Assembly: GCA_000310025.1 (NCBI GenBank)
Contig: FN649739.1
Span: forward strand, 2,976,610 to 3,012,246
DNA from: Ectocarpus siliculosus
Lineage: Eukaryota; Sar; Phaeophyceae; Ectocarpales; Ectocarpaceae
Direction: 5' to 3'
DNA: 35,637 nt
In this document: positions 21,701 through 29,527 of the stretch, piece after piece
How positions within the stretch are numbered: position 1 is the first letter of the stretch
How the letters are laid out: each line of letters begins with the position of its first letter
Made by a program: the position numbers and the translations under genes
Notes under the pieces: model-generated
The model's database searches: none
Told to the model about the DNA's origin: nothing
The model's input: the letters and a program-made list of their open reading frames with translations, nothing else

Positions 21701-24700
21701 CGACGCATCACGCCCCTCGGCTGTTTTTTGTTTATAGAATCAATGCGAATTCATGGCTATCCATAGACGGGAGTCTAAGACAAGTTGGAGATGAATTCAT
21801 AGCGTTTACTGGTGTTTCTGTGCCTGATTTTTGCAAACCGACCTCCCCACCTCCCGCGCGCCCTCCTAATGGCTACCTACATTGCAATTACGTATGTTTG
21901 GGTGTACTCAGCACCAGATACGGATCTGCGAAGAACTAGGGGCTTTCGTGCATCAATTTTGGTATGTGTTGGTAGAAGGGCGACCCCCCTTCTGCCGTGC
22001 GTGGGCCAGCGTCCCCTCTTCACTTTGTTACAACAAGGTCCCGAGTCAACTTTTTTCTTCGCATCTCTGACCATAAGCACCCCCTACACAACAACGCCCC
22101 CCCCCCGAAAGCCATCGGGGTTGGCTTTTCGTCGCTTGGCAACGGCGTTGTAAAACACGCAGATCACTTCGGGCGCTCGATAACCAGGTTGCCGTTTTGG
22201 TTTTGCCTTCGTGTTTTTTTGTGCAGTTACCTTGATGGTCGAATAGATTAAGTTGTTCGGGGTCGAGAACCCTATATACGCGCATAGGAGATGATCACAC
22301 CACGTTGTGTTAAATTGGTAAAGAAACCTCGAGGTAGTTACACAGTACTCACAACTGTCTCTGGAAGTGCAAGCACCAGAAATAAATTCAAGTCATTCGC
22401 AGCTGTCATCCGTACGAAAGCGAGTAAGCACAGATGCTTAATACGCTTAGCAGGATGCAGCGCACCCTTCATGCGACTCGCCGAATACCTCACGGTGCTT
22501 CGCGCTTGGTGATGTGAGAGCCTGGTCCAGTAAGAACCCGGCGTGCTCCGTCCCGACTTTGTAGGGATGCAAGGTCAATGGTTCAACGACTACGGCATGC
22601 ACGACTATGAGTACCCCCCCCAACAAATGTCACATGTAGTTTGGCACGGCGAACGCAAGGATGACGACCTGGGCCGGTAAAAACCCGGCATATCGCTCCG
22701 TCCCGGCATGGTACGGATGCGAGGTCAATGGTGCATTGTAGGGATGCGAGGCCAATGGTCTATCGACCCGGCATGCATTTTCATCAATACCCCCCCCTAC
22801 CCAACAACCCGTTTTCAGGACCACCTGCACGCCTCACACGTCAGGGAGGGCAACGCACGCGCCTACTGCCAGCGGCTCGAAGGGAGAGTGGCCGCTCTGA
22901 TGGCTCACAGGGAGGAGCTCCGCCAAGAACGACAGGTGCCTTATTTTATTTCAAACACGTTCACCAAGCACCATATAGAACGTCACTCATGGCTAAGGGG
23001 TAATACACCCACGAAACACCCACGGTCGCAACACTCGGACGCACGAGTGGTACACAACAGAGCAGTCAGTGATACACAAGAGATAATCGTCTGTAGCGTA
23101 GCGAGGCCACCTGGAGAAAGTGCCGTCCTGAATCCGGGGATTGGTCCCGTCCAGGCTCCTCCGAGTAGGTTCTGTGGGGGCTATTCGCGTTTTGTCCTGC
23201 GTTGCGTATAGAATTTGACGTGTTGTCATTGGTCAGCCGTCAGCCGGCTATGTAGCGCGGTCGATGCATTTTACACACACATACGCACGATCGCGGCACC
23301 TGCGATGAGCGATATTTCGTCGCACACATGGCCTACAGCAGCGCTGCAATGGCAGCACGGCGTGCCACAAGGCACACACACCACCATAGGCCAGAGAAGA
23401 GAACAAAATAGGCACCACAACACCCAAACACATTGACGAAAAATCGTATGATGATAAATTTCTTTCCTGCTTCTGAAGACGATCATAACAACTTCCCTGC
23501 TTTCTCCCTTTTTTTTTCCTTTTTCTCACGTAAGCAGGTCTTGCGCGCCGCTGTCCGGGCATCGTTCAAGGACGCCGCGGATAAGGAAAAACTGAGGGTG
23601 GAAAGGATGCGGAATGTGTCGACGCAGGTTGAACATGTTGATGACGTTGTGCCGTACCGTCCTTCTTGGGGGCGTGGAGCGGTATGACGCCTTTGGGTGT
23701 TGGTATGTAGGACACACGGTCTATTAATTAATGTGGTGGCGGTACGTCGACGCCCGTAGCGTGTTACAAGAGTTGGGATTTACGCATTTTGGAGCGAAGG
23801 TCGAACTCCTAATGGAGAGGCCGATGGTTGCGGGGAAGGGTGCGCCGCTCGCCCCGCAACTGTCCAAGAGAAAACCTCCAAAGTGTGACAGCGTTTTCCC
23901 TACCCCTCCTCGACAATGAAGGCGTTCTCGACCAGCATATCCTAGTTCTTCGTCTAAACAAACCGAGCATATTCTTAGTCCCTTGTCTAAACAACCTGAA
24001 GATGGAGTGTGAGCGAACATGGAATATATCGTGCGAGTCCTTGAGTGCAGGCTTTCAAATCTCTGGCGTTGTATATAGGGAGATAGAAAGGGCGGTTTCG
24101 TCCTTGGGGCGTGACGTGTTCTCGTTTTCGAACCAGCATCTTTGCTTCTTGCGCGGTGTTCGACCCCCCGCACGGTGCGAGGAGGCGTGCTTCTCGGAAG
24201 CTCCCTCAGCGTCGCGCCCTTTCCATCGTTAGGCGTAACTCCCTCGGCCTGTGTGTACGCAACTCGTGCCGTTGTGTGTGACGTTTGACGCTCCTTGCGC
24301 GAGGTGGATTTATTTGTTTCTCCCTCTCCCCTCCCCCTAGCGACAGCTAAAGCTGTCTCCCCTTTCGCCGTACCCGGGATTGATTTTCCTGTTCCATGCG
24401 CTGCGTTTCGTGCGCGTGTGCATGGCTGCTGCATCAACGGGCTCAAAGGTAAGGTGCAGCGTGTGCGCCGTCCGCGGAGAGCTCGGCGCAGGAGAGGACA
24501 CCACCCCCACAGCTCATGCACCGACACCAAAAGTAGCGACAATGCGATCGGCGGCGGCGGCAGCAGCAGCAGCAGCAGCAGCAGCGTCAGCGTCAGCGTC
24601 AGCCGCAGCAGCAGCAGCCCCCTGCTTTCAGCGGGCGGGAAAAGCCTGGCGCTGGATGGAGTTCCTGAATAACGGTGTTTCTGCGGCTGCCACCGGCAGC

Positions 24701-26407
24701 CGTTCCCGTGCCGAAAACAACGGCACTACAATTAGCACCATCAAGAACAACAACGATGACAAACGCCCGGTGGTGGGTGAAAGTGGCCGCGGCGGTAATG
24801 AAGGTGGGGCCGCCTCACCTACTAAGATGCCAAGAGAGGCTGGCCGAAGCAACCGCTCGAAGACAGAAGCGTCGAGGCGGGGTGCATCAAAGAGGGTTGA
24901 CAACCTTGAGAAGAGAAAAATAGAAATAGGCGGCGCTGACGACCCGGTAGAACAACCAGAGTTCGGCAACGATGATGACGATGATGATGATGATGACGAT
25001 GGCAGTTGTGAACGAGACGCAAGCGCGGTACGAGGATCAAGGGCGGTTGAGACCGGGGATAAGAACGGTCGGGAGGCGGTGGAGCTACCACAGCAGCAAC
25101 GCCACCACCATCACCACTACATTCAACAGCAGCACCACCAACAGCAACAACAACATTCGGATTCGTCATCCACTGGCGGTTTCCTGGTTCACCGCGGCTT
25201 GGGAAGGAGAGGGAACAACATTTTTGCTGGACCGGAATCCTCCAGGTCCGCCTGCCGCCAACAGGTATCGTCGTCGGCAACTCCGTTGTCATTGTTTTCA
25301 CGGCCTCGAGTTGATGCGCTTCTTGCCGAGGATGGTATTCTCCCGCTGGCGGTTGAGGCGGCTCGAGTCCAGCAACAAAGGTTCGGTTCCAGGGGTTGAC
25401 GGAATTTAATAGCAAGACAAGAAGACCACGTATGTTCACATCGTGGGTCGTCGTCGGCAAACTGGTGTCTCCAATTTTTTTCGAGTCCCGTGGTAGACTT
25501 AGACGCAGTGTCAAAGGACAGAATAGGAAGACTAGAATGAGAAGAACACTTGCAGTGCGCAAAAAATACCTTGAATTTTCAAGAACCCCCACTCAGTCAA
25601 CCCTTATCCGGGGCTGTATCAAGCGCGACTAGACACGGCGGTGCTCCATCCAACCGGGACCCATGGGCAACCGCCGATGCTCTCAAAACTCAGCGGAGAA
25701 CCAAGTTGGCATCCCACCGGCCCTCGCGTTCTTGACTATGTTTTCTTAGGGCACTTGGCTTTTCCGCTCCGTTGCACACTCTGCTTTATTGTTCTCTTTG
25801 GCTGGAATTTCCTTGCCGCAGGTTTGCAAATGTCGGCCGGGGAAGTAGCATGGGCGTCACGAGACGAACGCAGATGGATGACGAACGCAATCTCGCACGA
25901 TTCTCGAGCACCAAGAACAATCACAGCAGCAGTGGCAGTGAGGGTGACCAACTGCAGCGCCGTCGCCAAGACGTTGTTGGTGACGGCAGAGGCGGCGTTT
26001 TTGCCACCGCCGGGGCCGGCAGTCCTGCTGACGCCCAGCACTTCCGTCAGCATCGGCAGCACGCCGCTTCAAGCACGTCAGCCGTGACCAAGACGGCCGA
26101 AGAAATAAGGCAGAGACCAGCATCTGCCGGGCAAGCAGATCGCCGACGAACCAGCAAGACGCCTGCCCTGCCGGCCTCTGTAACTAGCCGAAACGCTAAC
26201 AACAGCGGACGAGCGGAAGACGACCGCCGGCACGACGAAGACGACGGCATGAATCAAAGCTGGAGCGGTGGTGACACAGATGGCGGACTTGTTGTCGGAA
26301 TCGGTAGCAGCGTTGAACGCGATGCCGGTCGCAATGGTTGGATGCCTCAACCAGTCGACAGGGTAAAAATTGTTCTCCACCCCAGCACCAACAAGCAACT
26401 GTGGTAG
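8625..26407 (+). CDS. Gene B: ~1,550-residue coiled-coil protein in about 21 exons
   Basis: The exon model is 8625-8699, 8775-8797, 9229-9322, 11413-~11499, 11556-11648, 11959-12002, 12404-12590, 12783-12944, 13265-13429, 13732-13868, 16310-~16502, 16786-16884, 17218-17898, 18386-18512, 19577-19895, 20582-20759, 21295-21390, 22819-22935, 23538-23681, 24341-25380 and 25822-26407. Each exon has AG and GT (once perhaps GC) borders. Codon phase matches at every junction, with exon 4's donor and exon 11's donor chosen partly for phase. The N-terminus is short and unrecognised. From exon 8 to exon 19 the protein is largely Glu/Arg/Lys/Leu/Ala-rich and coiled-coil-like. The C-terminus is disordered with poly-Ala, poly-Asp and His/Gln runs. 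It is a probable structural or scaffold protein; no family was recognised. The model could in principle be two adjacent genes. Confidence 0.65.
9323..11412 (+). other. Intron 3 of gene B (2.1 kb), no gene seen
   Basis: The intron runs from GTAAGT at 9323 to TTGTAGCAG before 11413. It contains several short open frames on both strands, none with recognisable protein character, and the CT microsatellite at about 10980. Confidence 0.45.
10980..11048. repeat. (CT)n microsatellite grading into (TG)n
   Basis: A near-uninterrupted TC/CT run of about 50 bases is followed by TGTGTGTGTATGTG. It generates artefactual Leu/Ser or Arg/Glu open frames on both strands. Confidence 0.95.
11413..12944 (+). CDS. 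Gene B exons 4-8
   Basis: Exon 4 (11413 on) reads KDTERELPLSVPPPVPEEVL; its donor is unclear (see findings). Exon 5 (11556-11648) follows a C-rich tract and CACAG and reads DDFMIHVQIPHDGRIL to CTMTM, ending ATG|GTAAGG; its other two frames have stops. Exon 6 (11959-12002) is AANSRGDDFDPNKQ plus two bases, ending CAGAG|GTGAGG. Exon 7 (12404-12590) completes that codon and reads DVNANVDVEVVTRTEHG to SSHALVIK, with donor AAG|GTACGA. Exon 8 (12783-12944) follows a pyrimidine tract and CAACAG, starting PCDACLGVSTFVFRRNRRV and running into the first coiled-coil residues (ALRRLDRSERLEEQAAVL). Exons 5-7 may form a small ordered domain of unknown type. Confidence 0.6.
13265..13429 (+). CDS. Gene B exon 9 (coiled coil)
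   Basis: The exon has 55 codons, phase 0 to phase 0, from CCCAAG|GCA to GGCCAG|GTGATT. It reads ARLEIAVEQLSKAEGSG, then a WLVKELARVVQETHVLQAEV segment with clear heptad-like spacing of Leu/Val. The flanking intron sequence is AT-richer and stop-laden. Confidence 0.7.
13732..13868 (+). CDS. Gene B exon 10 (coiled coil)
   Basis: The exon is bounded by TTGCACAG| and CGCAG|GTATTC and encodes RDRERKERTLEAKSSAES to EALLQSNAETR plus two bases of an Arg codon. It is charged and helix-forming throughout. The two leftover bases (AG) are completed by the first base (A) of the exon at 16310, across a 2.4-kb intron that contains a LINE remnant. Confidence 0.7.
14370..15714 (+). mobile_element. 5'-truncated, frameshifted non-LTR (LINE) retrotransposon remnant
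   Basis: Several frames carry pieces of a LINE reverse transcriptase in order. First is FSIEQGVPQ, like the QGxPQG(S/C)xLSP motif region (about 14380). Next come VLINNLLKVVEAVGKG and GMLFADDVVG, the F/YxDD catalytic motif at 14531-14542. Then follow VAQYTYLGVEIAKDCSWN (about 14730) and LKSVVVPPLEYAGEV (about 14890). EGAQMKAAKIILGCSKR comes next. The end has a Cys/His knuckle-like C-terminus (CGSEYEDRDHVVAEC) near 15495-15540, and a stop at 15712-15714. Frameshifts and stops separate the pieces, and no endonuclease domain or 5' end is present. It is inserted in the sense direction inside intron 10 of gene B and cannot be functional. Confidence 0.85.
16310..16502 (+). CDS. Gene B exon 11 (coiled coil)
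   Basis: The exon follows AAATGACAG. It reads EASKATELENEAFSLRG, TVKHLEAKLRGRGLSLAEA, and KEAASLKERLRQAREEGAEK. The 3' border is uncertain. Phase 0 is required by the next exon, which allows a GC donor (AAG|GCGAGA, end 16502) or a weak GT donor (TGT|GTTGTC, end 16511). The sequence after it collapses into a (T/G)TTGTCC and GGT repeat tract that is clearly intronic. Confidence 0.7.
16515..16750. repeat. Low-complexity TTGTCC/GGTGGT tract in an intron
   Basis: Repeated CTTGTTCTTGTC units give way to GTGGTGGTGGT-type sequence. Two frames stay open through it as Val/Leu- or Cys/Gly-rich peptides. These are compositional artefacts, not membrane proteins. Confidence 0.8.
16786..16884 (+). CDS. Gene B exon 12 (coiled coil, 33 codons)
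   Basis: This phase 0-0 exon runs from GAATAG| to AAAC|GTGAGC. It encodes ELEAGNRLHEANLALEVEE and then SRSLVTKLDEAN. It has strong heptad character, and other frames in the same interval are less protein-like. Confidence 0.75.
17218..17898 (+). CDS. Gene B exon 13 (227 codons)
   Basis: The acceptor is CTTCACCCAG and the proposed donor is GTGGAG|GTGATA. It begins with helix-forming ATVLNFQKQAATVASNAEV and passes through a Pro-rich linker. A RSTQTTPEEDD motif follows (17401-17436). Next is a basic segment (VRLAAKACGFGIKRGLRLAS), then an APAAPAVPAVPAAPVAPAV repeat encoded by GCAGCACCA/GTACCA units. Acidic and Ser-rich sequence follows, and the exon ends in a charged helix (AWQKRAREAEARRDVVE). 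This continues in phase into RELCREVSWGVRRADG of the next exon. Confidence 0.75.
18386..18512 (+). CDS. Gene B exon 14
   Basis: A very strong acceptor (TTTTTTTTTCGCAG) precedes RELCREVSWGVRRADGFASA, then MDGLRLAVDRLSGAITGG, ending GAAG|GTAACG with one leftover base. The helix from the previous exon continues without a break. A candidate exon at 18051 between them was set aside because its phase does not fit. Confidence 0.75.
18513..19576 (+). other. Intron 14 of gene B, including a (GA)n microsatellite
   Basis: The (GA)n tract at about 18687-18739 lies inside. Otherwise there are short open frames without recognisable content. The intron runs from GTAACG to GCCGCGGCAG. Confidence 0.55.
18687..18739. 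repeat. (GA)n microsatellite
   Basis: About 50 bases of GAGA/GAAA purine repeat lie inside intron 14 of gene B. Confidence 0.95.
19577..19895 (+). CDS. Gene B exon 15 (poly-Gly/poly-Ala, then helix)
   Basis: The exon completes a Val codon after GGCAG, reads VGDDVGGEDCTGAVVTGP, then ten or so Gly (GGT repeats) and Ala (GCT repeats). Polar sequence follows, then a helix: AQRAADMLIGRIGEARVGVL and LRIQLTAASRRAAQA, ending AAG|GTTGTC with two leftover bases. These are completed by the first base of the exon at 20582. Confidence 0.7.
20582..20759 (+). CDS. Gene B exon 16 (coiled coil)
   Basis: The exon follows CATCATCAG and reads ETREAERVRTARAIDSLRS, EAEELRRRPRTRG, VEVQTGLKGSDVGD and ALVLALERKNK. 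The donor AAG|GTGAGG is excellent. The acceptor has a weak pyrimidine tract, but the phase agrees on both sides. Confidence 0.75.
21154..21263 (+). repeat. Intronic repeat, copy 1
   Basis: The copy starts TGAGAGCCTGGTCCGGTGAG, contains GGGGTGCAAGGTCAATAG and CGACTACGGCATGCACGACT, and ends in a C run about 32 bases before exon 17 (21295). Copies 2 and 3 lie at 22514 and 22664, in the next intron. Confidence 0.85.
21295..21390 (+). CDS. Gene B exon 17 (coiled coil, 32 codons)
   Basis: A phase 0-0 exon between TTTGAAG| and GAT|GTAAGG. It encodes GTEAGFETFKKDAERKLE, then LENLKAEEEALKAD. It is highly charged and helical. Confidence 0.75.
22514..22621 (+). repeat. Intronic repeat, copy 2
   Basis: It is close to copy 1 throughout (TGAGAGCCTGGTCC, GGGATGCAAGGTCAATGG, ACGACTACGGCATGCACGAC) and ends in a C run. 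It carries GTAAGA where copy 1 has GTGAGA. Confidence 0.85.
22664..22804 (+). repeat. Intronic repeat, copy 3 (internally duplicated)
   Basis: It is more diverged (GACCTGGGCCGGTAAAAACC). The GGATGCGAGGTCAATGG part occurs twice. It ends in a C run about 15 bases before the acceptor of exon 18. Confidence 0.75.
22819..22935 (+). CDS. Gene B exon 18 (coiled coil, 39 codons)
   Basis: A phase 0-0 exon from CCGTTTTCAG| to CGACAG|GTGCCT. It encodes DHLHASHVREGNARAYCQR, LEGRVAALMAHREELRQERQ. It is rich in Arg, Glu and Leu, like its neighbours. Confidence 0.75.
23538..23681 (+). CDS. Gene B exon 19
   Basis: The exon follows ACGTAAGCAG. It reads VLRAAVRASFKDAADKEKL, RVERMRNVSTQVEHVDD and a short Pro/Tyr-containing end. 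The donor may be GCG|GTATGA (end 23681) or CAG|GTTGAA (end 23627); both leave phase 0. A stop follows immediately after the longer version, so an intron is needed here. Confidence 0.65.
24341..25380 (+). CDS. Gene B exon 20 (disordered, poly-Ala/Asp/His/Gln)
   Basis: An excellent acceptor (CTCCCCTCCCCCTAG) precedes RQLKLSPLSPYPG. A hydrophobic stretch (LIFLFHALRFVRV), poly-Ala/Ser from GCAGCA repeats, and basic Ser/Lys/Arg-rich sequence follow. Next come an acidic run (poly-Asp, 24969-25005), His/Gln repeats (25100-25155) and VDALLAEDGILPLAVEAARV. A donor AAAG|GTTCGG lies at 25380. Without splicing the frame stops at 25397-25399. The first ~35 codons may be intronic, since the hydrophobic patch is unlike the rest. 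Confidence 0.65.
25822..26407 (+). CDS. Gene B terminal exon 21
   Basis: The acceptor TTGCCGCAG is followed by one base completing an Arg codon and then FANVGRGSSMGVTRRTQMDD. The exon is polar and disordered (NNHSSSGSEGDQLQRRRQD), Ala/Arg-rich, acidic (EDDRRHDEDDGMNQSW), and ends VDRVKIVLHPSTNKQLW with TAG at 26405-26407. The phase matches the donor at 25380 only; other frames stop quickly. Confidence 0.65.
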
Positions 26408-27174
26408 GGCACGCACCGACGGGATTGGGAGGAGGAGGGAGGTTAAAGGCAAGAAGAAAAGAAGAGGAGGAGCAGGAAGGGAGGAGGTGGAGTGGCACAA
26501 ACACCTATTTTCTGCCAACTTGAATGGCGGAGGCGTTTGGCTAGCAGGCCACCATAGTCTGGTAAATGTGTCCATGTTGTTAGTTTGTGTTGTTCACTCA
26601 TGGGCCCCTTGATCGTTGGTTTATCATTCTCAGTGCGAAGTGGCATTTGAGGGTGGGTCAACTTGGGTGGGTGTGGACTAATATGGATTGTGGATGGGGG
26701 GAAATAGTTGCATATTTTCGTGTAGATGTGTCCGTCCATGCTTGCGGGAAAGAAAGCATCAATGAGAACGTTGACGGCCACACACAGGAGGAGAGATGCA
26801 ACCAATCAATGTGCTCGGAGAAGACGATTGAATTCTTAACGCCAAAAGGCCTTAGTTTATAGACGAAGTCTTGAGCGATTATTTTATGTACTCGGTCATG
26901 TGCCCGAAGTACGGCACTCACGTCGCCGAGGTTCGGACTATCGTGTGCGACAGGTTTCCGAGACGACCATGCGAGAAACACCCGTGCGTTTGTTGTGTTG
27001 TTGTGTTCTGTTTTCCTCCGTTCCTTCGAGCTATTTCGCTCGGTCTAACCACCCATCCTGCCCGACAGAAAAAAAATGCTTCCAGCCATCCCGGGGCTAT
27101 TGTCACTTCAATAAATTATTCTCTTATCTATCTACATAGGAGCCACTCGTGAAATTATTGCTGGGAGCTGTAGG
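26408..27174. other. Spacer after gene B, no gene seen
   Basis: Beyond the stop there is a purine-rich stretch, then mixed sequence. Open frames up to about 107 codons occur on both strands without recognisable motifs or consistent borders. Confidence 0.45.
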
Positions 27175-27260
27175 CCGGTCGCCTTGGTAGTCTAGTTGGT
27201 ATCCCCGAAGTCTTTTGCAGAGGTCAGGTCAGGGGTTCGAGTCCCGGCGTAAGCGAGCTT
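27175..27260 (+). repeat. tRNA-like sequence (SINE-head or pseudo-tRNA)
   Basis: TAGTCTAGTTGGTATC looks like a polymerase III A box, and GGGGTTCGAGTCCC like a B box, at the correct spacing. TCGCCTT at the start partly pairs with AAGCGA at the end. The anticodon arm and T-stem pair poorly, so a working tRNA is unlikely. It directly precedes one copy of a dispersed repeat, as expected for a tRNA-derived SINE. Confidence 0.5.
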
Positions 27261-27280
27261 TTCTTGCAAAGTGAGTTTTT

Positions 27281-27530
27281 CTCTCGCTTCCGCTCCTGGC
27301 CTATTTAGTGGATAGCGCTAGATCGTGTGTACACAGAGGGAAGAGAGTGCTGAACTCGTCTCGCATTATTAATCGAAGGCAACGTACCGCAGGAGGGGAG
27401 GGTAGATAGGGGCTCTTCTGTGTGACCACGGGTTGGAGTAAACGGCACACTAGTGCTGTGAGCGCTGATTTGATTTGAAGCAAAAAAAAAAATCCTCGCA
27501 TCCAAACAAACGGGTGGGGCTGCCGACGAG
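27281..27530. repeat. Dispersed repeat, copy A
   Basis: It matches 34378-34810 after removal of an insertion there. Shared landmarks are CTCGCTTCCG(C/T)TCCTGG, ATCGAAGGCAA(C/A)GTACCGCAGGAGG-like sequence, GTGTGACCACGGGTTGGAG-like sequence, and GTGAGCGC(T/G)GATTT before an A run. The family is unknown. Confidence 0.75.
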
Positions 27531-27859
27531 GCACTCTATGTCTTGGCGGTTTCGCACGTCCGGTAGAAAATATAATAACGGGATAGTCCCACCGTGCCGA
27601 GCGCTTGCACGTACGTATGGACTTGAGCCGCAACAATCAACCACCGGCGGCAAAAAGAGAGTGCATCCTTGGCACGACAAGAAAGAGCTCGCACGGCGCA
27701 GTCAAGATAACGGCAACGACCACGGCGGCGGCGGTGGGAATGGTTGGTTGTCGTCACTACTCGGAGCGGACCAGGATTTCTCTACGCACGCGTGCGTGTG
27801 GCAACACCTCATGTGCATACATTATTGAGCCGTTCTTCTTTATTTAGTGGTACGACTGA

Positions 27860-28655
27860 CTGTGGGTGTATCTCGAATAGGTAGTCTCTCTGTGCGTGTA
27901 TTCATTTTTCCTTAATTATTTAGTGGTACTACACATCATCGAGGAGTATACCGCACGCCCCTATCAATGTTGAAGTGAGTATGTGCACCGAAAACCTCCA
28001 TACTACAATGTACTTCATTGCCGTATCCTCTCCGGCGTGGAGTATAGTATTAGTAGCCGGGCTCCGAAGTTCTGTTCGGGTGTGGTATATATTATCTTAC
28101 GCGACCGACAACATAACAACAATGCATTACTGGTACTGCTGTGCGTACAGCAGCTCGTTAGAACTGCTGTAAGCCTGTATGTAGACTATACTACAGCAGC
28201 AAGCAGCAGTAGATGTAGTAGATGATGTCTCGGCCCTCTCGCTGGTGCTGCTGTGTTGTTGTCTGTTGTTGTACAACGTATGTTGCATAGTCTATAATAA
28301 GTAGCTTGATACAGAGAACTTCAAACACACTCCCAATCCGTTCTGAGTCTGTCTGTGACGCTGTCCTCCTACGCAAGTTCTTAAGAAGATAACGTTATAC
28401 ACCTTTATTTAGACCAACAGTCAGTCAGCGCTGACTGCTGTGGTCTAAAGGTGTAACTTTTATCATATAAGTTCTACACGGCATATTTTCCACACAAAGA
28501 AGATGAGTTCGTGTGCATGTCATGTACTTCGAAGTATGTATGTATGTACAGTATTGGGTAGTGCTTGCAGCGGACCAATAGACTACATGATAGGGATTAA
28601 GGAATAATAAAAACACACACAGAAAGACTACCCATTCGAGATAATATACCCACAG
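27860..28655. mobile_element. 796-bp non-autonomous element with ~55-bp TIRs
   Basis: CTGTGGGTGTATCTCGAATA at the left end is repeated, inverted, at the right end (TATTCGAGATA-like, ATACCCACAG). The match extends for about 55 bases through GTAGTCT(C/T)TCTGTG and CCTTAAT. There is no transposase-like frame inside. No clear target duplication was seen. A third copy of the terminus lies alone at 34302. The interior is rich in short palindromes. Confidence 0.7.
28399..28454. repeat. Strong hairpin inside the TIR element
   Basis: ACACCTTTATTTAGACCAAC pairs with the downstream TGGTCTAAAGGTGT. CAGTCAG and CTGACTG pair around the TCAGCG centre. The stem is over 20 bp with small bulges. Confidence 0.8.
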
Positions 28656-29527
28656 GATGGATGGGTGTTGTTATCGGCCCGATCTTTGACCACGGATGGC
28701 AAGCGGCTCTGACGACAACAACATGTAAGTACTACAGCAGTAGTAGTGTTCATAGAACGCGAGCGAGCGTTTCAGAATAATTCGACACCGAAGATATCCA
28801 GCGTCAGCACAATTCTGCGCCGAAAACCTGTGGGTAGACAAAGGTGTTCGACCTTGCTTGGCCCACAGACCACAACAACAACAGAAGAGATTGATCAAGA
28901 ATGAGAATGAATGTGTCCCGCGTCCCGCGGAGCTACATAATAAAGTCTAGATGGCCACGTATGAATCTAAAAAAAGGTTTTGTGACAAGTCCTTCGGGCC
29001 GAACTGCTCATGAATGTCTGTGATGACGCATGCACACGTTACATCCTAACATAAAAGTGTGGGCCCTCTTTGTCTCTCTCTCTCCCCCGCTCTGCCTTCC
29101 TTGTTGTCAGCCTGTGTATCCACAAGAACGAAGAGAGAGCTGCCCGCTGGCCGGCGTGCGCTGTGCGCATCTGGGATATCTGGATGCGGAGGGACCTACA
29201 GCAGTACCACTACTGTACCCGAGTTCCAATCTGCGACCACTACTGTACCCGAGTTCCAATCTGCGAGCCCGCTTGTCGGCAATCATTTATGTGGAATTTG
29301 CCGACCTAAAATTAACCTGAGAGAGCAAGAAGGGAGACTTCCCCTCATTTTTTCGCAGCAGCATATACTAATACCTGTGCTGCCGCTGCCCGGAGGAGGT
29401 ACGCGGCGGGCCTACCCGTCCAACCATATCCCGACGGGTGCAGAAGCAGCGAGCGCATCGGTGGTCAGCAGGCAAGGCGGAGGCGAAGCTGATACCGTAG
29501 CTCTGCTACAAGAGAAGGACGACAATT
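28656..29527. other. Spacer upstream of gene C, possible 5' exons not resolved
   Basis: There are acceptor-like sites at about 29118 (CCTTGTTGTCAG) and 29358 (TTTTTTCGCAG), and a donor-like GGAG|GTACGC at 29398. Non-coding leader exons are therefore possible. A frame from about 29290 to 29655 overlaps the start of gene C and encodes poly-Ser where gene C has Ala/Pro. I could not decide whether it is used. Confidence 0.4.
29207..29266. repeat. Perfect 2 x 30-bp tandem repeat
   Basis: The 30-base unit starting CCACTACTGTACCCGAGTTC is present twice without mismatches (29207-29236 and 29237-29266). It is a recent duplication. Confidence 0.95.

Larger units (their letters stand above)
21391..22818 (+). 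other. Intron 17 of gene B (1.4 kb)
   Basis: The intron runs from GTAAGG to CCGTTTTCAG. It contains repeat copies 2 and 3 in tandem at its 3' end. No coding segment with coherent borders was found, though several short open frames exist. Confidence 0.5.

Noticed and set aside
27538-27828. 97-codon plus-strand frame starting MSWRFRTSGRK
   Set aside because: It has no recognisable motif, lies among repeats, and the minus strand is also open.
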